DNA of 24,173 nt from JAAYAY01 sp964429355 (GTDB taxonomy: Bacteria > Planctomycetota > Planctomycetia > Pirellulales > Thermoguttaceae): NCBI GenBank assembly GCA_964429355.1, contig CAYSCH010000109.1, forward strand, positions 1 to 24,173, read 5' to 3'. The notes beneath the pieces are model-generated. The model searched no databases and had not been told where the DNA came from. It saw only the letters and a program-made list of their open reading frames with translations. Within the stretch, counting starts at the first letter, position 1. The number at the start of each line of letters is the position of its first letter. This document shows, piece after piece, positions 1 to 6,607 of the stretch. The position numbers and the translations under genes were made by a program.

Positions 1-62
1 ATACCATAGCCTCCAATCACTCGCCAAGCCCCTCAAGAAGGCCGCTTCCACCACGAACCGAC

Positions 63-101
63 GAACGATTGCGAGTGCCTGCCCCAGCCTCGCAATCGTT
101 C
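63..101 (+). terminator. Terminator-like hairpin
   Basis: A perfect 13-bp inverted repeat (GAACGATTGCGAG at 63-75, CTCGCAATCGTTC at 89-101) encloses a 13-nt loop. It is followed on the plus strand by a T-rich stretch (TCTCTTCTT). This fits a Rho-independent terminator for a plus-strand gene ending left of the window. The T tract is interrupted, so it could instead be a protein-binding dyad. Confidence 0.4.
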
Positions 102-150
102 TCTCTTCTTGTCACTCTTCCCAGGCTTCGTCTTTCCCCAATTCCCAATC

Positions 151-180
151 CGTGTTTCATCCGTGTTTCATCCGTGGCTA
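151..180. repeat. Tandem 11-mer repeat
   Basis: CCGTGTTTCAT occurs twice in tandem (151-161, 162-172) and is followed by a partial third copy, CCGTGGCT. It is one of several unrelated short tandem repeats clustered in this non-coding region. Confidence 0.75.
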
Positions 181-256
181 AATTTCCCCTTGCCCCTGCT
201 CCCTTTCCCACGGCCAGCAATTCACCCTCTGCGCCTCCGCCCCTCGTTATTTCCCC

Positions 257-298
257 GCTCCCCGCTCCTTGCTCCCTGCTCCCTGCTCCCTGCTACTG
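257..298. repeat. Heptanucleotide tandem repeat (six units)
   Basis: Six consecutive 7-nt units vary around GCTCCCT: GCTCCCC, GCTCCTT, then GCTCCCT three times, then GCTACTG. The period of 7 resembles the short tandemly repeated repetitive (STRR) heptamers known from cyanobacteria. The low-complexity peptides predicted across it are artefacts. Confidence 0.8.
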
Positions 299-438
299 CC
301 CCTCGTAGTCTGGCGATCCCACGCTCACTGGCCCAGGGCCGTCCAGTCGATCGCCCGATCTTTGGCAACCTGAATCGACACACTTCTTTGAAGCGATCAA
401 ACCCATTCCGGTCAATCTCTATCCCTGAATTCCTCCGA

Positions 439-468
439 GTCCTTCGCGCTCTTTGTGTCCTTCGCGCT
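439..468. repeat. Direct 12-mer repeat
   Basis: GTCCTTCGCGCT is present at 439-450 and again at 457-468, start to start 18 nt apart. The sequence between them (CTTTGT) makes it read as a degenerate tandem array. No coding function is apparent. Confidence 0.7.
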
Positions 469-983
469 GATCCCTTCCCCTCACCCATCCCCGCCCGGCG
501 GAACCTTCACCACCTCCACCCACCACAGGCAATTCTGCAACACCCCTCCAACGAGCGACCTCAACTTACATCCCCATCAACCACCCTAACCCCAATCACC
601 GCAACCACTTAAAACACCCCACCTCGCCCGTCATTCCGCAACACACCCTCAATGCATCGCAAAATCCATTTCGTCCCACAATCTCTTTTTTTGGCCACCT
701 CGGAAATTTCTTCTCCTTGCCTCCCAACAACTTATAAACACCATCCCCCCGCCAGCTCCACCAGCTCTGCCCTTCATCGTGTATAATCCTCCCTCGATGA
801 ACCCTCAGTAAACAAATGCAACGACCAGGAATAGTACTGTACAAATGTCTTTAGATTGTGTAGACTGATCTTCGAGTCTGGGTATCCCACGAGCCCGACC
901 CCGCGGCGTCCCGCCGCTCCGTCGCGTATCCCAAGGGCCCGCCGTCGGAACACAAATTTCCGCGACAGGCCCTTCTTTCGTGC

Positions 984-1025
984 GCCCCGTCCCCTGTCCC
1001 CCGTCCCCTGTTCCCCGCTCCCTTC
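984..1025. repeat. Second heptanucleotide tandem repeat (six units)
   Basis: Six 7-nt units, GCCCCGT, CCCCTGT, CCCCCGT, CCCCTGT, TCCCCGC and TCCCTTC, form a degenerate array. It has the same period as the array at 257-298 but a different consensus, so two heptamer families lie within 750 bp. Confidence 0.75.
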
Positions 1026-1065
1026 CCACGCTTTGTTCTTTGGCAATTAGCATAGCGTACATCAC

Positions 1066-1099
1066 GCCACCTCGCCCAATTGCGCCACGGCGAGGTGGC
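1066..1099. repeat. Perfect 11-bp inverted repeat
   Basis: GCCACCTCGCC (1066-1076) and GGCGAGGTGGC (1089-1099) form a perfect GC-rich stem with a 12-nt loop. It lies about 175 nt beyond the stop codon of the minus-strand glycosidase. No T tract follows on either strand, so a Rho-independent terminator is unlikely. It may be a structural element of the 3' region or a dispersed palindrome. Confidence 0.55.
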
Positions 1100-1233
1100 C
1101 CTCCGGCCCCGTTTCTGAACCTCGGTGAAACGCAGGGGACTGTCATGACCATCTCGGTGCACTTTCTCGACGCGGCATACTGCCTCCGAGATAGAAGGCA
1201 CCAAGTGCATCCGCTGCCACCACTTACGCGATG

Positions 1234-1255
1234 GACTCCTCAGCTCAGTAGAGTC
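1234..1255. repeat. Short GACTC/GAGTC dyad after the glycosidase stop
   Basis: GACTC (1234-1238) and GAGTC (1251-1255) form a 5-bp dyad with a 12-nt loop. It begins about 18 nt downstream of the minus-strand stop codon. It resembles the GACTC-TCCT-GAGTC hairpins of the longer inverted repeat at 12094-12214 and may be a degenerate relative or a weak 3'-end structure. The evidence is thin. Confidence 0.3.
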
Positions 1256-1273
1256 GAGAGGTGGCGCGGTGGG

Positions 1274-3421
1274 TTAGGGTGCCGGGTTTAACCCCTCCCA
1301 CTCAACGACCCACGACCCATCGGCCGGGAAGCCGGGGGCGTGGGTCTGTGGGGCGCCGTCCCAGCCCGCCGCCATCATGGCGATCGCATAGAGCAGGCCG
1401 CCGTTGCCCGGCAGGTAGGGACAAGGCCCACCGCTGTTGACACCGCGCAGGTCATAGGCATTGCGGTTGCCCGCCTCCATGAGCAACGCCTCCACGGCAA
1501 TCTGTGGTTCGCCCACGCGGGCCGCAGCCATGGCCATCCACGGAAAGTCCCAGCCCCAACAGCGGTTCCAATCCCAGGTCTTCCAGACTTTCAGCACGGT
1601 GCGATGGGCAATCGCCTGATCCACGCCGTCGATGGGCGGGAGCATGCCGAACACGCCAACCGGATCGGGGTGCTCCCAAGCCCGTTTGGTGTAGGTGTCG
1701 TTCCACTCCGCGGAATGAACGAACACCTCTTCGCTGACGGGCAAGGGTGCCAGGTGGCGGCGGACTTCGTCCCAATGCGGCTGGCGGGCAAGACCCAGAC
1801 GTTCGCGCCAACGCTGGGCGGCGTCGAGCCCCCATCGCCAATAGGCCAGGTCGAAAACCGTGTCACGGGTGATGCCTTGCTCGCTGGGCGGCATGGCGGG
1901 AGTCAGCGAGTAGAGACCGGTTCCCTCGTCGCGAGTAGGGAAATCGGCCATGTGTTCGGCCGTCTGCTGGACCACGTCGGCCCACTTGTCGAGCGTCGCC
2001 CGAGTCGGGCGCAGGCGGTACTCGAGTTCCGCAAAGAAGATCGGATGGGGTTGCTTCCAGAGCAGAACCTGGTTGCCGACCCAAGGGGCGCTGCGCCCCT
2101 CCGGGCCGACCGATTTCGGCCATTTCGCGCCCCGGTAGCCGAGTTGTTCCGCCAGTTGCCTTGCGGCGGGCATGAACTGCTGGTAGCAGTCGAGCGATTT
2201 TTCCGCCTTGGGCCAACGATCCCACAATGCGTAGTGCGCAAGGTGCCACCAGACCATCTCCATGTGAAACTGGCCTCGCCACGGGTCGACCCCCATCAGC
2301 CCGATTTCGGCCGAGGGGAAACTGCCGGCAGACTGCGCCGCCATCTGGTATTGGGAGAGGACCACGCGCCGCTCCAACTCTCGCCAGCGTGGATCCTTGC
2401 TGGCCGACAGGTCGATCGCGCCGCCGGACCTCCAATAGGCTTCCCAACTTGCCGCGCAGGCCTGCTTGGCCTGGTCAAAGGCAGGCAGTTCCGCCGCGAC
2501 GCGTTCGGCAGAAAAGGCGCAGACGATCTCCAGAGTTTGCACGCCTTGAGCGGTCAGGCGATAACCATGCCGGCTCGATGTGGGCGGCCTGTCCGGTATG
2601 CCGGCTGACGTTGCGGTCGGCTCCCAAAGCGAAATCCCGTCCGACCAGGCGAGTCCCACATGGTACTGTGTCGCATCCATCTGCCGCCGAAAGTCGGCCC
2701 GGTTCGCTGCCGGCCGAGTCAATTGGGTCGTGTGGGCGTCGTCGCGGTGGAAATCACCGACCCACGCAGCATTACTCAGCCCCGGGTAAGGGAAATCCAA
2801 GGCGATCTCCAACTGACCGTTGGCCAGGAGCGGAGATTCCACGCGCACCGCGACCGCATCCAACCGTGGATGCACGCAGGTTTCGACGCGGACTGTCCGG
2901 CCGGCGATCTCAAAGTGCGACGTGTGGATGCCCGACCAGAGATCGAGCTGCCGCGAGAGCCCAGTGACCTCGCCCGCATCCAACTGGCGACCGGCGTTCC
3001 CTCGCAGGCTCAACCGGGCGAGGTTAATGTTGTGCGGGTTGTCGAACATCCAAGTGCGGATGGCTTCGGTACCCGCCGGGAAAAGGTCTCCGCCCGTGAG
3101 ACGGCCTTTCTGAAATGTGCCGGTGGCCGGCACGCGGTCGGCCGTCCAGCCGTCGGGGAGCGGAAACGAATGCCAGCCCCAGTGGGCCATGCTGCTGCCG
3201 CCGAAGGTCTGCAGGCCCGTGCCGTCGGCGTTGAAACAGAACTCGCCGTTGCCCAGCGGAATCTGCCCGGCCAGGTCGTTCCATGCGATGTTGTGACGTG
3301 CAACCAAGGCATGCCGATCGATGGGCGAAGCCGCAATCTGCGCCACTGATTGGCGGAGGTCAGCGAGCAGGCTCAAGCCCACCGCCAGTCCGAAAACGAG
3401 CCGTACACTGTATTTTCCCAC
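1274..3421 (-). CDS. Secreted six-hairpin-type glycoside hydrolase candidate
   Basis: About 715 aa, probably an exported glycosidase with an (alpha/alpha)6 barrel. I chose the GTG start at 3421 because TAGGAG lies 8 nt upstream. From there the protein begins with a clear signal peptide (a positive start, then RLVFGLAVGLSLL, ending near SVAQ). The ATG at 3463 would put extra residues ahead of it. Residues about 35-330 look like the N-terminal beta-sandwich of GH65/GH95-like enzymes (IPLGNGEFCFNADG, then a Trp-rich stretch). The C-terminal half is helical, with HMEMVWWHLAHYALWDR around E388, a possible active-site region, and a YLPGNGGLLYAIAMM signature near residue 669. The six-hairpin fold is inferred from this pattern; I cannot assign a CAZy family or substrate. 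It lies 105 bp downstream of the co-directional oxidoreductase gene and may share its transcript. Confidence 0.75.
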   Translation of the reverse strand: MGKYSVRLVFGLAVGLSLLADLRQSVAQIAASPIDRHALVARHNIAWNDLAGQIPLGNGEFCFNADGTGLQTFGGSSMAHWGWHSFPLPDGWTADRVPATGTFQKGRLTGGDLFPAGTEAIRTWMFDNPHNINLARLSLRGNAGRQLDAGEVTGLSRQLDLWSGIHTSHFEIAGRTVRVETCVHPRLDAVAVRVESPLLANGQLEIALDFPYPGLSNAAWVGDFHRDDAHTTQLTRPAANRADFRRQMDATQYHVGLAWSDGISLWEPTATSAGIPDRPPTSSRHGYRLTAQGVQTLEIVCAFSAERVAAELPAFDQAKQACAASWEAYWRSGGAIDLSASKDPRWRELERRVVLSQYQMAAQSAGSFPSAEIGLMGVDPWRGQFHMEMVWWHLAHYALWDRWPKAEKSLDCYQQFMPAARQLAEQLGYRGAKWPKSVGPEGRSAPWVGNQVLLWKQPHPIFFAELEYRLRPTRATLDKWADVVQQTAEHMADFPTRDEGTGLYSLTPAMPPSEQGITRDTVFDLAYWRWGLDAAQRWRERLGLARQPHWDEVRRHLAPLPVSEEVFVHSAEWNDTYTKRAWEHPDPVGVFGMLPPIDGVDQAIAHRTVLKVWKTWDWNRCWGWDFPWMAMAAARVGEPQIAVEALLMEAGNRNAYDLRGVNSGGPCPYLPGNGGLLYAIAMMAAGWDGAPQTHAPGFPADGSWVVEWEGLNPAP

Positions 3422-3429
3422 GAAGATAG

Positions 3430-3435
3430 CTCCTA
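3430..3435 (-). promoter_or_regulatory. Ribosome binding site that fixes the GTG start
   Basis: TAGGAG on the minus strand lies 8 nt before GTG at 3421. It supports that start over the upstream ATG at 3463, which lacks a comparable site and would bury the signal peptide. Confidence 0.7.
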
Positions 3436-3526
3436 AAGAACAGGGCCACTGGAGCAAGAACATCAGGATGCAATCAGCAGACTGAGGCCCGTACTCCAGC
3501 GGCCATTTGACAACAGGCGTTTGGAT

Positions 3527-4900
3527 CTACCCGTCCAGCGGCCAACCCTCGCGATACTTGCGGCTCAGCAAGGCATTGGCCTCGTCGCAATTCGTAACGC
3601 GCCCGGCGACGCCGTCGTATTCGATTTTCTTGCCGACGCGATAGGCCACGTGACCGAGCAGCAACTGCTCGATCAGGTTGCCGCTGTACTCCATGTCACA
3701 GGAGGTCTTGAGATTGCCCTTACAGGCATCGGTCCATTCCTTCTGGAAGTGACCCAGGGGCGGAGCGACCTTATCGGCGGAACGGGGCTTGTAGTAGGTC
3801 ATATCGGCCGATTCGCCGAACGGCACGATCACCCGCGTGTCGAAATTGGCGATCAGAAACCCTTTGTCGCCCTTGAACATGGCGCCATGGTCGATCTTGT
3901 TCAGATCGATGTAGTCGCGGGGCGATCGGGGCATGTCGCCGCCCTGATACCAGCTCACCTTGATCGGACCTCGCCAGTCGTTGGCCGGATGATCGAAGGT
4001 GGCCGTCATTCTCACCGGAGTGACTTCGGCGTTGAATTCTTCGCCCGTCGCTTCCACGGCCGTGGGCAATCCGGCGTCGATGGCGTTCCAGGCGATGTCC
4101 ATGGTGTGGCTGCCCATGTCGCCAACCTGACCACTGCCGAAGTCCCAGTACATGTTCCAGCTCAGACAGTTCATACCCGGGCCAAGCGCGAAATATCCCG
4201 GGTTGTAGGGATGGAATGGTGAGGGACCGATCCACAAGTCGTAGTGAAGCGTCTTCGGCGGGTCACCGGCGGCCGGCAGATAACCCGGCTTAGGAATCTG
4301 CCGGTTACCCCAGACGTAAACATCGGAAAGGGCCCCGATCACGCCGTCCTGAATCAACTCGCGGACGCGTTCGAAGTTCGGTATCGCGTGACGCTGCATG
4401 CCGACCTGGGTGGCCAGCTTGTCCTTCTTCTGCAGGTACTTCGCACGCACGACACGAACTTCTTCCACGCAGTTGCCTAAGGGCTTCTCCATATAGACAT
4501 GGAGGTCGCGATTCAACGCCCAGTTTCCGATATGCGCGTGGGTGTGATCTGGCGTGCAGCAGATGACCGCGTCGAGGTCCTTCTGCTCCAGGCATTTGCG
4601 CCAGTCGACGTAGGTCTTGGCACCTGGGAACTTCTCGGCCCCATGGGCCAGATGATTCTCGTCGACGTCGCAGAGAGCGACCACGTTCTCACTCGCGACG
4701 GAACTGAAGTGGGCGTCGGCTCGGCCCCAGGTGCCGATCATCGCAATGTTGAGCTTGTTGCTGGGGGCATCCTGGCCGTTGACGAAGCCGCTGGGAAGGA
4801 TGAGCCATCCGGTCCCGATGGCGGCCGAAGCCTTCAGGAAACTGCGTCTTCCGACGGACCTGGTCGATTTGTCGGGTGTATCTTTTGGGGCGTGCGTCAT
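3527..4900 (-). CDS. Tat-exported Gfo/Idh/MocA family oxidoreductase
   Basis: A 457-aa NAD(P)-dependent sugar oxidoreductase candidate. The ATG at 4900 is preferred: a GGAGA site lies a few bases upstream, and the extra 37 N-terminal residues of the longer frame do not look like protein. A twin-arginine signal (GRRSFLKAS, R18-R19) precedes the Rossmann motif (NIAMIGTWGRA). The family hallmark EKP is present, with K139 as the usual catalytic lysine. A later LWIGPSPFHPYNPGYF stretch marks the C-terminal domain typical of planctomycete secreted members. The family oxidises or reduces hydroxyls of sugars and cyclitols; the substrate cannot be read from sequence. Tat export suggests the protein is folded with its cofactor before reaching the periplasm. 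The glycosidase gene follows on the same strand. Confidence 0.9.
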   Translation of the reverse strand: MTHAPKDTPDKSTRSVGRRSFLKASAAIGTGWLILPSGFVNGQDAPSNKLNIAMIGTWGRADAHFSSVASENVVALCDVDENHLAHGAEKFPGAKTYVDWRKCLEQKDLDAVICCTPDHTHAHIGNWALNRDLHVYMEKPLGNCVEEVRVVRAKYLQKKDKLATQVGMQRHAIPNFERVRELIQDGVIGALSDVYVWGNRQIPKPGYLPAAGDPPKTLHYDLWIGPSPFHPYNPGYFALGPGMNCLSWNMYWDFGSGQVGDMGSHTMDIAWNAIDAGLPTAVEATGEEFNAEVTPVRMTATFDHPANDWRGPIKVSWYQGGDMPRSPRDYIDLNKIDHGAMFKGDKGFLIANFDTRVIVPFGESADMTYYKPRSADKVAPPLGHFQKEWTDACKGNLKTSCDMEYSGNLIEQLLLGHVAYRVGKKIEYDGVAGRVTNCDEANALLSRKYREGWPLDG

Positions 4901-4930
4901 CACTGTCTCCGTGAGCGGAAGGGTGGGGCA

Positions 4931-4955
4931 TCGGTCAGAAAATGGGACTGACCGA
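4931..4955. promoter_or_regulatory. Dyad in the leader of the oxidoreductase gene
   Basis: TCGGTCAG (4931-4938) and CTGACCGA (4948-4955) form a perfect 8-bp inverted repeat with a 9-nt spacer, 31 nt upstream of the ATG at 4900. It may be an operator or a leader hairpin. No regulator can be assigned. Confidence 0.4.
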
Positions 4956-5091
4956 ATCAGGTTAAGCGTTGCGGCGACCGGATGCAAGGTTTTGCCAGAA
5001 TAGGCTGTCACGGTCCGCCCTGCCGAACCTCAGGGCAATAGGCGCACCCTTTTTGCCGATTGCCAACAATCGCTGCCGGCCGATCCATCGG

Positions 5092-5119
5092 TTGAATCCA
5101 GCCGGGAGAACCGTAGAAT
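5092..5119 (+). promoter_or_regulatory. Putative sigma-70-type promoter of the ygbA-like gene
   Basis: TTGAAT (5092-5097) and TAGAAT (5114-5119) are separated by 16 nt and lie 41 nt upstream of the ATG at 5161. The match to the housekeeping consensus is reasonable, but it comes from reading alone. Confidence 0.45.
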
Positions 5120-5160
5120 TCCCGTGATCCTGCCGACCTGCCCAAGCGTCCCCCTTCGCC

Positions 5161-5499
5161 ATGCCCACCGATCCACCGCGAATCACACGAGAGAAGCGAA
5201 CCGTCCAGGCCATGGTGCGGCTCTATTGCCGCAGGCATCATGGAATTCGGGGCGACTTGTGCACGGAGTGTTCCGAACTGCTCGACTACGCCATGTGCCG
5301 GCTGGATCGCTGTCCCTTTGGGCCGCAGAAGACGACCTGTGCCAGTTGTCCGATCCATTGCTACAAGCCCCAGATGCGGGATCGGGTGAAGGAGGTCATG
5401 CGATATGCCGGCCCCCGCATGCTCCTGCGGCATCCCATTCTGGCAGTTCGCCACCTGCTCGATGGCCGACGGAAACAGGCTGGGGAAACCGACACTTAG
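5161..5499 (+). CDS. ygbA: YgbA-family protein (nitrous oxide-stimulated promoter family)
   Basis: A 112-aa cysteine-rich cytoplasmic protein that matches the YgbA family along its whole length. Visible hallmarks are REKRTVQAMVRLYCRRHH near the N-terminus, CTEC at 34-37, the LDRCPFG segment, CASCPIHCYKP at 60-70 and RYAGPRMLLRHPILAVRHL near the C-terminus. Eight cysteines (23, 34, 37, 46, 51, 60, 63, 67) suggest metal or Fe-S binding. In enterobacteria ygbA is induced by nitric oxide and repressed by NsrR; the biochemical function is not settled. No Shine-Dalgarno sequence is evident, which fits leaderless or weakly led initiation. It diverges from the oxidoreductase gene, and no other nitrosative-stress gene is nearby, so its regulation here is unknown. 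Confidence 0.9.
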   Translation: MPTDPPRITREKRTVQAMVRLYCRRHHGIRGDLCTECSELLDYAMCRLDRCPFGPQKTTCASCPIHCYKPQMRDRVKEVMRYAGPRMLLRHPILAVRHLLDGRRKQAGETDT

Positions 5500-5599
5500 T
5501 GGTGGACCGAAGCCGAGCCGCGATGGGTGCGGCGCACAGGTGCCGGTTTGGATTCCTTCGCTGGATGGCGCAAGAACTTTTCGATGCGGGGCCGGGTGC

Positions 5600-5660
5600 C
5601 TCGTGCCGGCCATCCGACACCTGATTCTCGCCTTCGTCCAAGGCACCCCACCTCAGAATT
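5600..5660 (+). repeat. Dispersed 61-bp repeat, copy A
   Basis: This stretch aligns without gaps to 6455-6515 with 49 of 61 positions identical by hand count. The conserved cores are CCGGCCATCCGAC and CCAAGGCACC. This copy lies entirely in non-coding DNA. Confidence 0.75.
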
Positions 5661-5699
5661 AAGGGCGAAGGGCCTGGGGGAGTCAAAGTATCGCTCCGG

Positions 5700-5728
5700 T
5701 TGAATCGCTTGAAGACCCAAGATATGCT
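5700..5728 (+). promoter_or_regulatory. Putative promoter of the DUF1579-like gene
   Basis: TTGAAT (5700-5705) and TATGCT (5723-5728) are separated by the ideal 17 nt and lie 73 nt before the ATG at 5802. The -35 hexamer is the same as that proposed for the ygbA-like gene. Confidence 0.45.
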
Positions 5729-5801
5729 ACAGACTGTTCTGGATTGACGACCGAGGCGGCTCAAGCGGGCTTGCCGCCAAACCTGCTGAGGAGGCACGGC
5801 C

Positions 5802-6518
5802 ATGCGATTCGGCAGCCTCGTTTTGCTCGCGGCGCTTGCCGCAACCGGTTTCCCGGCGGAGGCACCGCCTGCCAAACCCGCAGAGCAGGGAGCCAACCCG
5901 GCCGTGTTTCTTCCCCCCGTCTTGAGCGACCAATGGACGCAGTGGATTGTCGGCCAGTGGGAAGGTTCGGGCGAGGGCAGCGCGGGCAGGGGAAAAGGCG
6001 TGGTCACGGTTGAGTTGGCCCTTGACGGCCAATTCCTGCTACACAGGGGACACGCGGAGATCACTGAGCTCGACCCGGATTACTTGAAGAAGCACTTGCA
6101 CGCTTCGGATGAGGAAATCGAGCGATTCAAGCAGTCAGGCTATCAGGGTATAGAGATCTACACCATCGACCAGAAGACGGGCGAAGTGGTGGGCTACCTG
6201 TTCGACAACCTGCGTTGCATTGCCACGGGAAGAGGAAGACGCGAAGGGTGGAAGGAAACTATCGCATGGGATTGGGGCGACGGCCGGAAGAGCACTCGCA
6301 TTACGGAGAAGACCGGTGCAGACAGGATGGTGGTCGTTGAGAGAACGCCCAATGCGGACGGGAGCGTGATGGAAGACAAGGGGGAAATGAAGCGCGTGAA
6401 GCAGCGAACTACGACTGGACGCCAGTCGAACTCTTCTGAAGTGGTGCCGCGCGGCTCGCGCCGGCCATCCGACGCCTCACAGTCGTCTTCGCCCAAGGCA
6501 CCGCACCACGGGATTTGA
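5802..6518 (+). CDS. Exported DUF1579-like (lipocalin-type barrel) protein
   Basis: A 238-aa protein beginning with a signal peptide (MRFGSLVLLAALAATGFPAEA). GAGGAGG upstream of the ATG supports the start. Residues about 45-200 contain WIVGQWEGSGEG, a GQFLLHRGHAEI strand, an EIYTIDQKTGEVVGYLFDN stretch and repeated short beta strands, as in DUF1579 or lipocalin-like barrels. Such domains may bind small hydrophobic ligands, but no function is known for this one. The last 20 residues are translated from a dispersed DNA repeat (6455-6515) and are Ser/Pro/Arg-rich, unlike the rest. The native C-terminus has therefore probably been replaced or extended by repeat insertion or a frameshift. The TPR gene follows 89 bp later. 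Confidence 0.65.
   Translation: MRFGSLVLLAALAATGFPAEAPPAKPAEQGANPAVFLPPVLSDQWTQWIVGQWEGSGEGSAGRGKGVVTVELALDGQFLLHRGHAEITELDPDYLKKHLHASDEEIERFKQSGYQGIEIYTIDQKTGEVVGYLFDNLRCIATGRGRREGWKETIAWDWGDGRKSTRITEKTGADRMVVVERTPNADGSVMEDKGEMKRVKQRTTTGRQSNSSEVVPRGSRRPSDASQSSSPKAPHHGI
6455..6515 (+). repeat. Dispersed 61-bp repeat, copy B, inside a coding end
   Basis: This is the partner of 5600-5660, with the same length and about 80% identity. It supplies the final 20 or so codons of the DUF1579-like gene and ends just before its TGA stop. Confidence 0.75.
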
Positions 6519-6607
6519 GCCGATGGCCGCCAGCGGAGTCATACACGCCTTTGTGTTTTCGACTCGACCAAGAAGCGAATCGCGACTCCTGAGATGAAGA
6601 ACTCATC

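Larger units (their letters stand above)
1..1273. other. Gene-poor region rich in short repeats
   Basis: No convincing gene was found here. The open frames are short, overlap on both strands and are low-complexity (Pro/Ser/Leu-rich or Arg/Gly-rich), as expected from translating pyrimidine-rich repeats. The region holds a terminator-like hairpin at 63-101, four short tandem or direct repeat clusters (151-180, 257-298, 439-468, 984-1025) and two inverted repeats (1066-1099, 1234-1255). A TATAAT hexamer at 782-787 has no matching -35 box at the usual distance. It lies downstream of the minus-strand glycosidase, so part of it may be that gene's 3' untranslated region. Confidence 0.7.
5500..5801 (+). 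other. Intergenic region with a repeat copy and a promoter
   Basis: About 300 bp between the ygbA-like gene and the DUF1579-like gene. It carries one copy of a dispersed 61-bp repeat (5600-5660) and a good candidate promoter (5700-5728). No small gene is convincing here. Confidence 0.6.

Noticed and set aside
151..468. A possible CRISPR array in the repeat cluster
   Set aside because: The repeats are 7-12 nt, tandem and degenerate, with no spacers of regular length and no cas genes nearby.
109..612. Pro/Ser-rich open frames in the left non-coding region
   Set aside because: They translate short pyrimidine-rich tandem repeats and have no start signal or domain.
782..787. A TATAAT hexamer suggesting a promoter
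   Set aside because: No -35 box lies at a suitable distance and no gene follows within several hundred bases on the plus strand.
1340..2608. A long plus-strand open frame (422 aa) inside the glycosidase gene
   Set aside because: It is antisense to a well-supported gene and has no recognisable domain. GC-rich coding DNA often leaves the opposite strand open.
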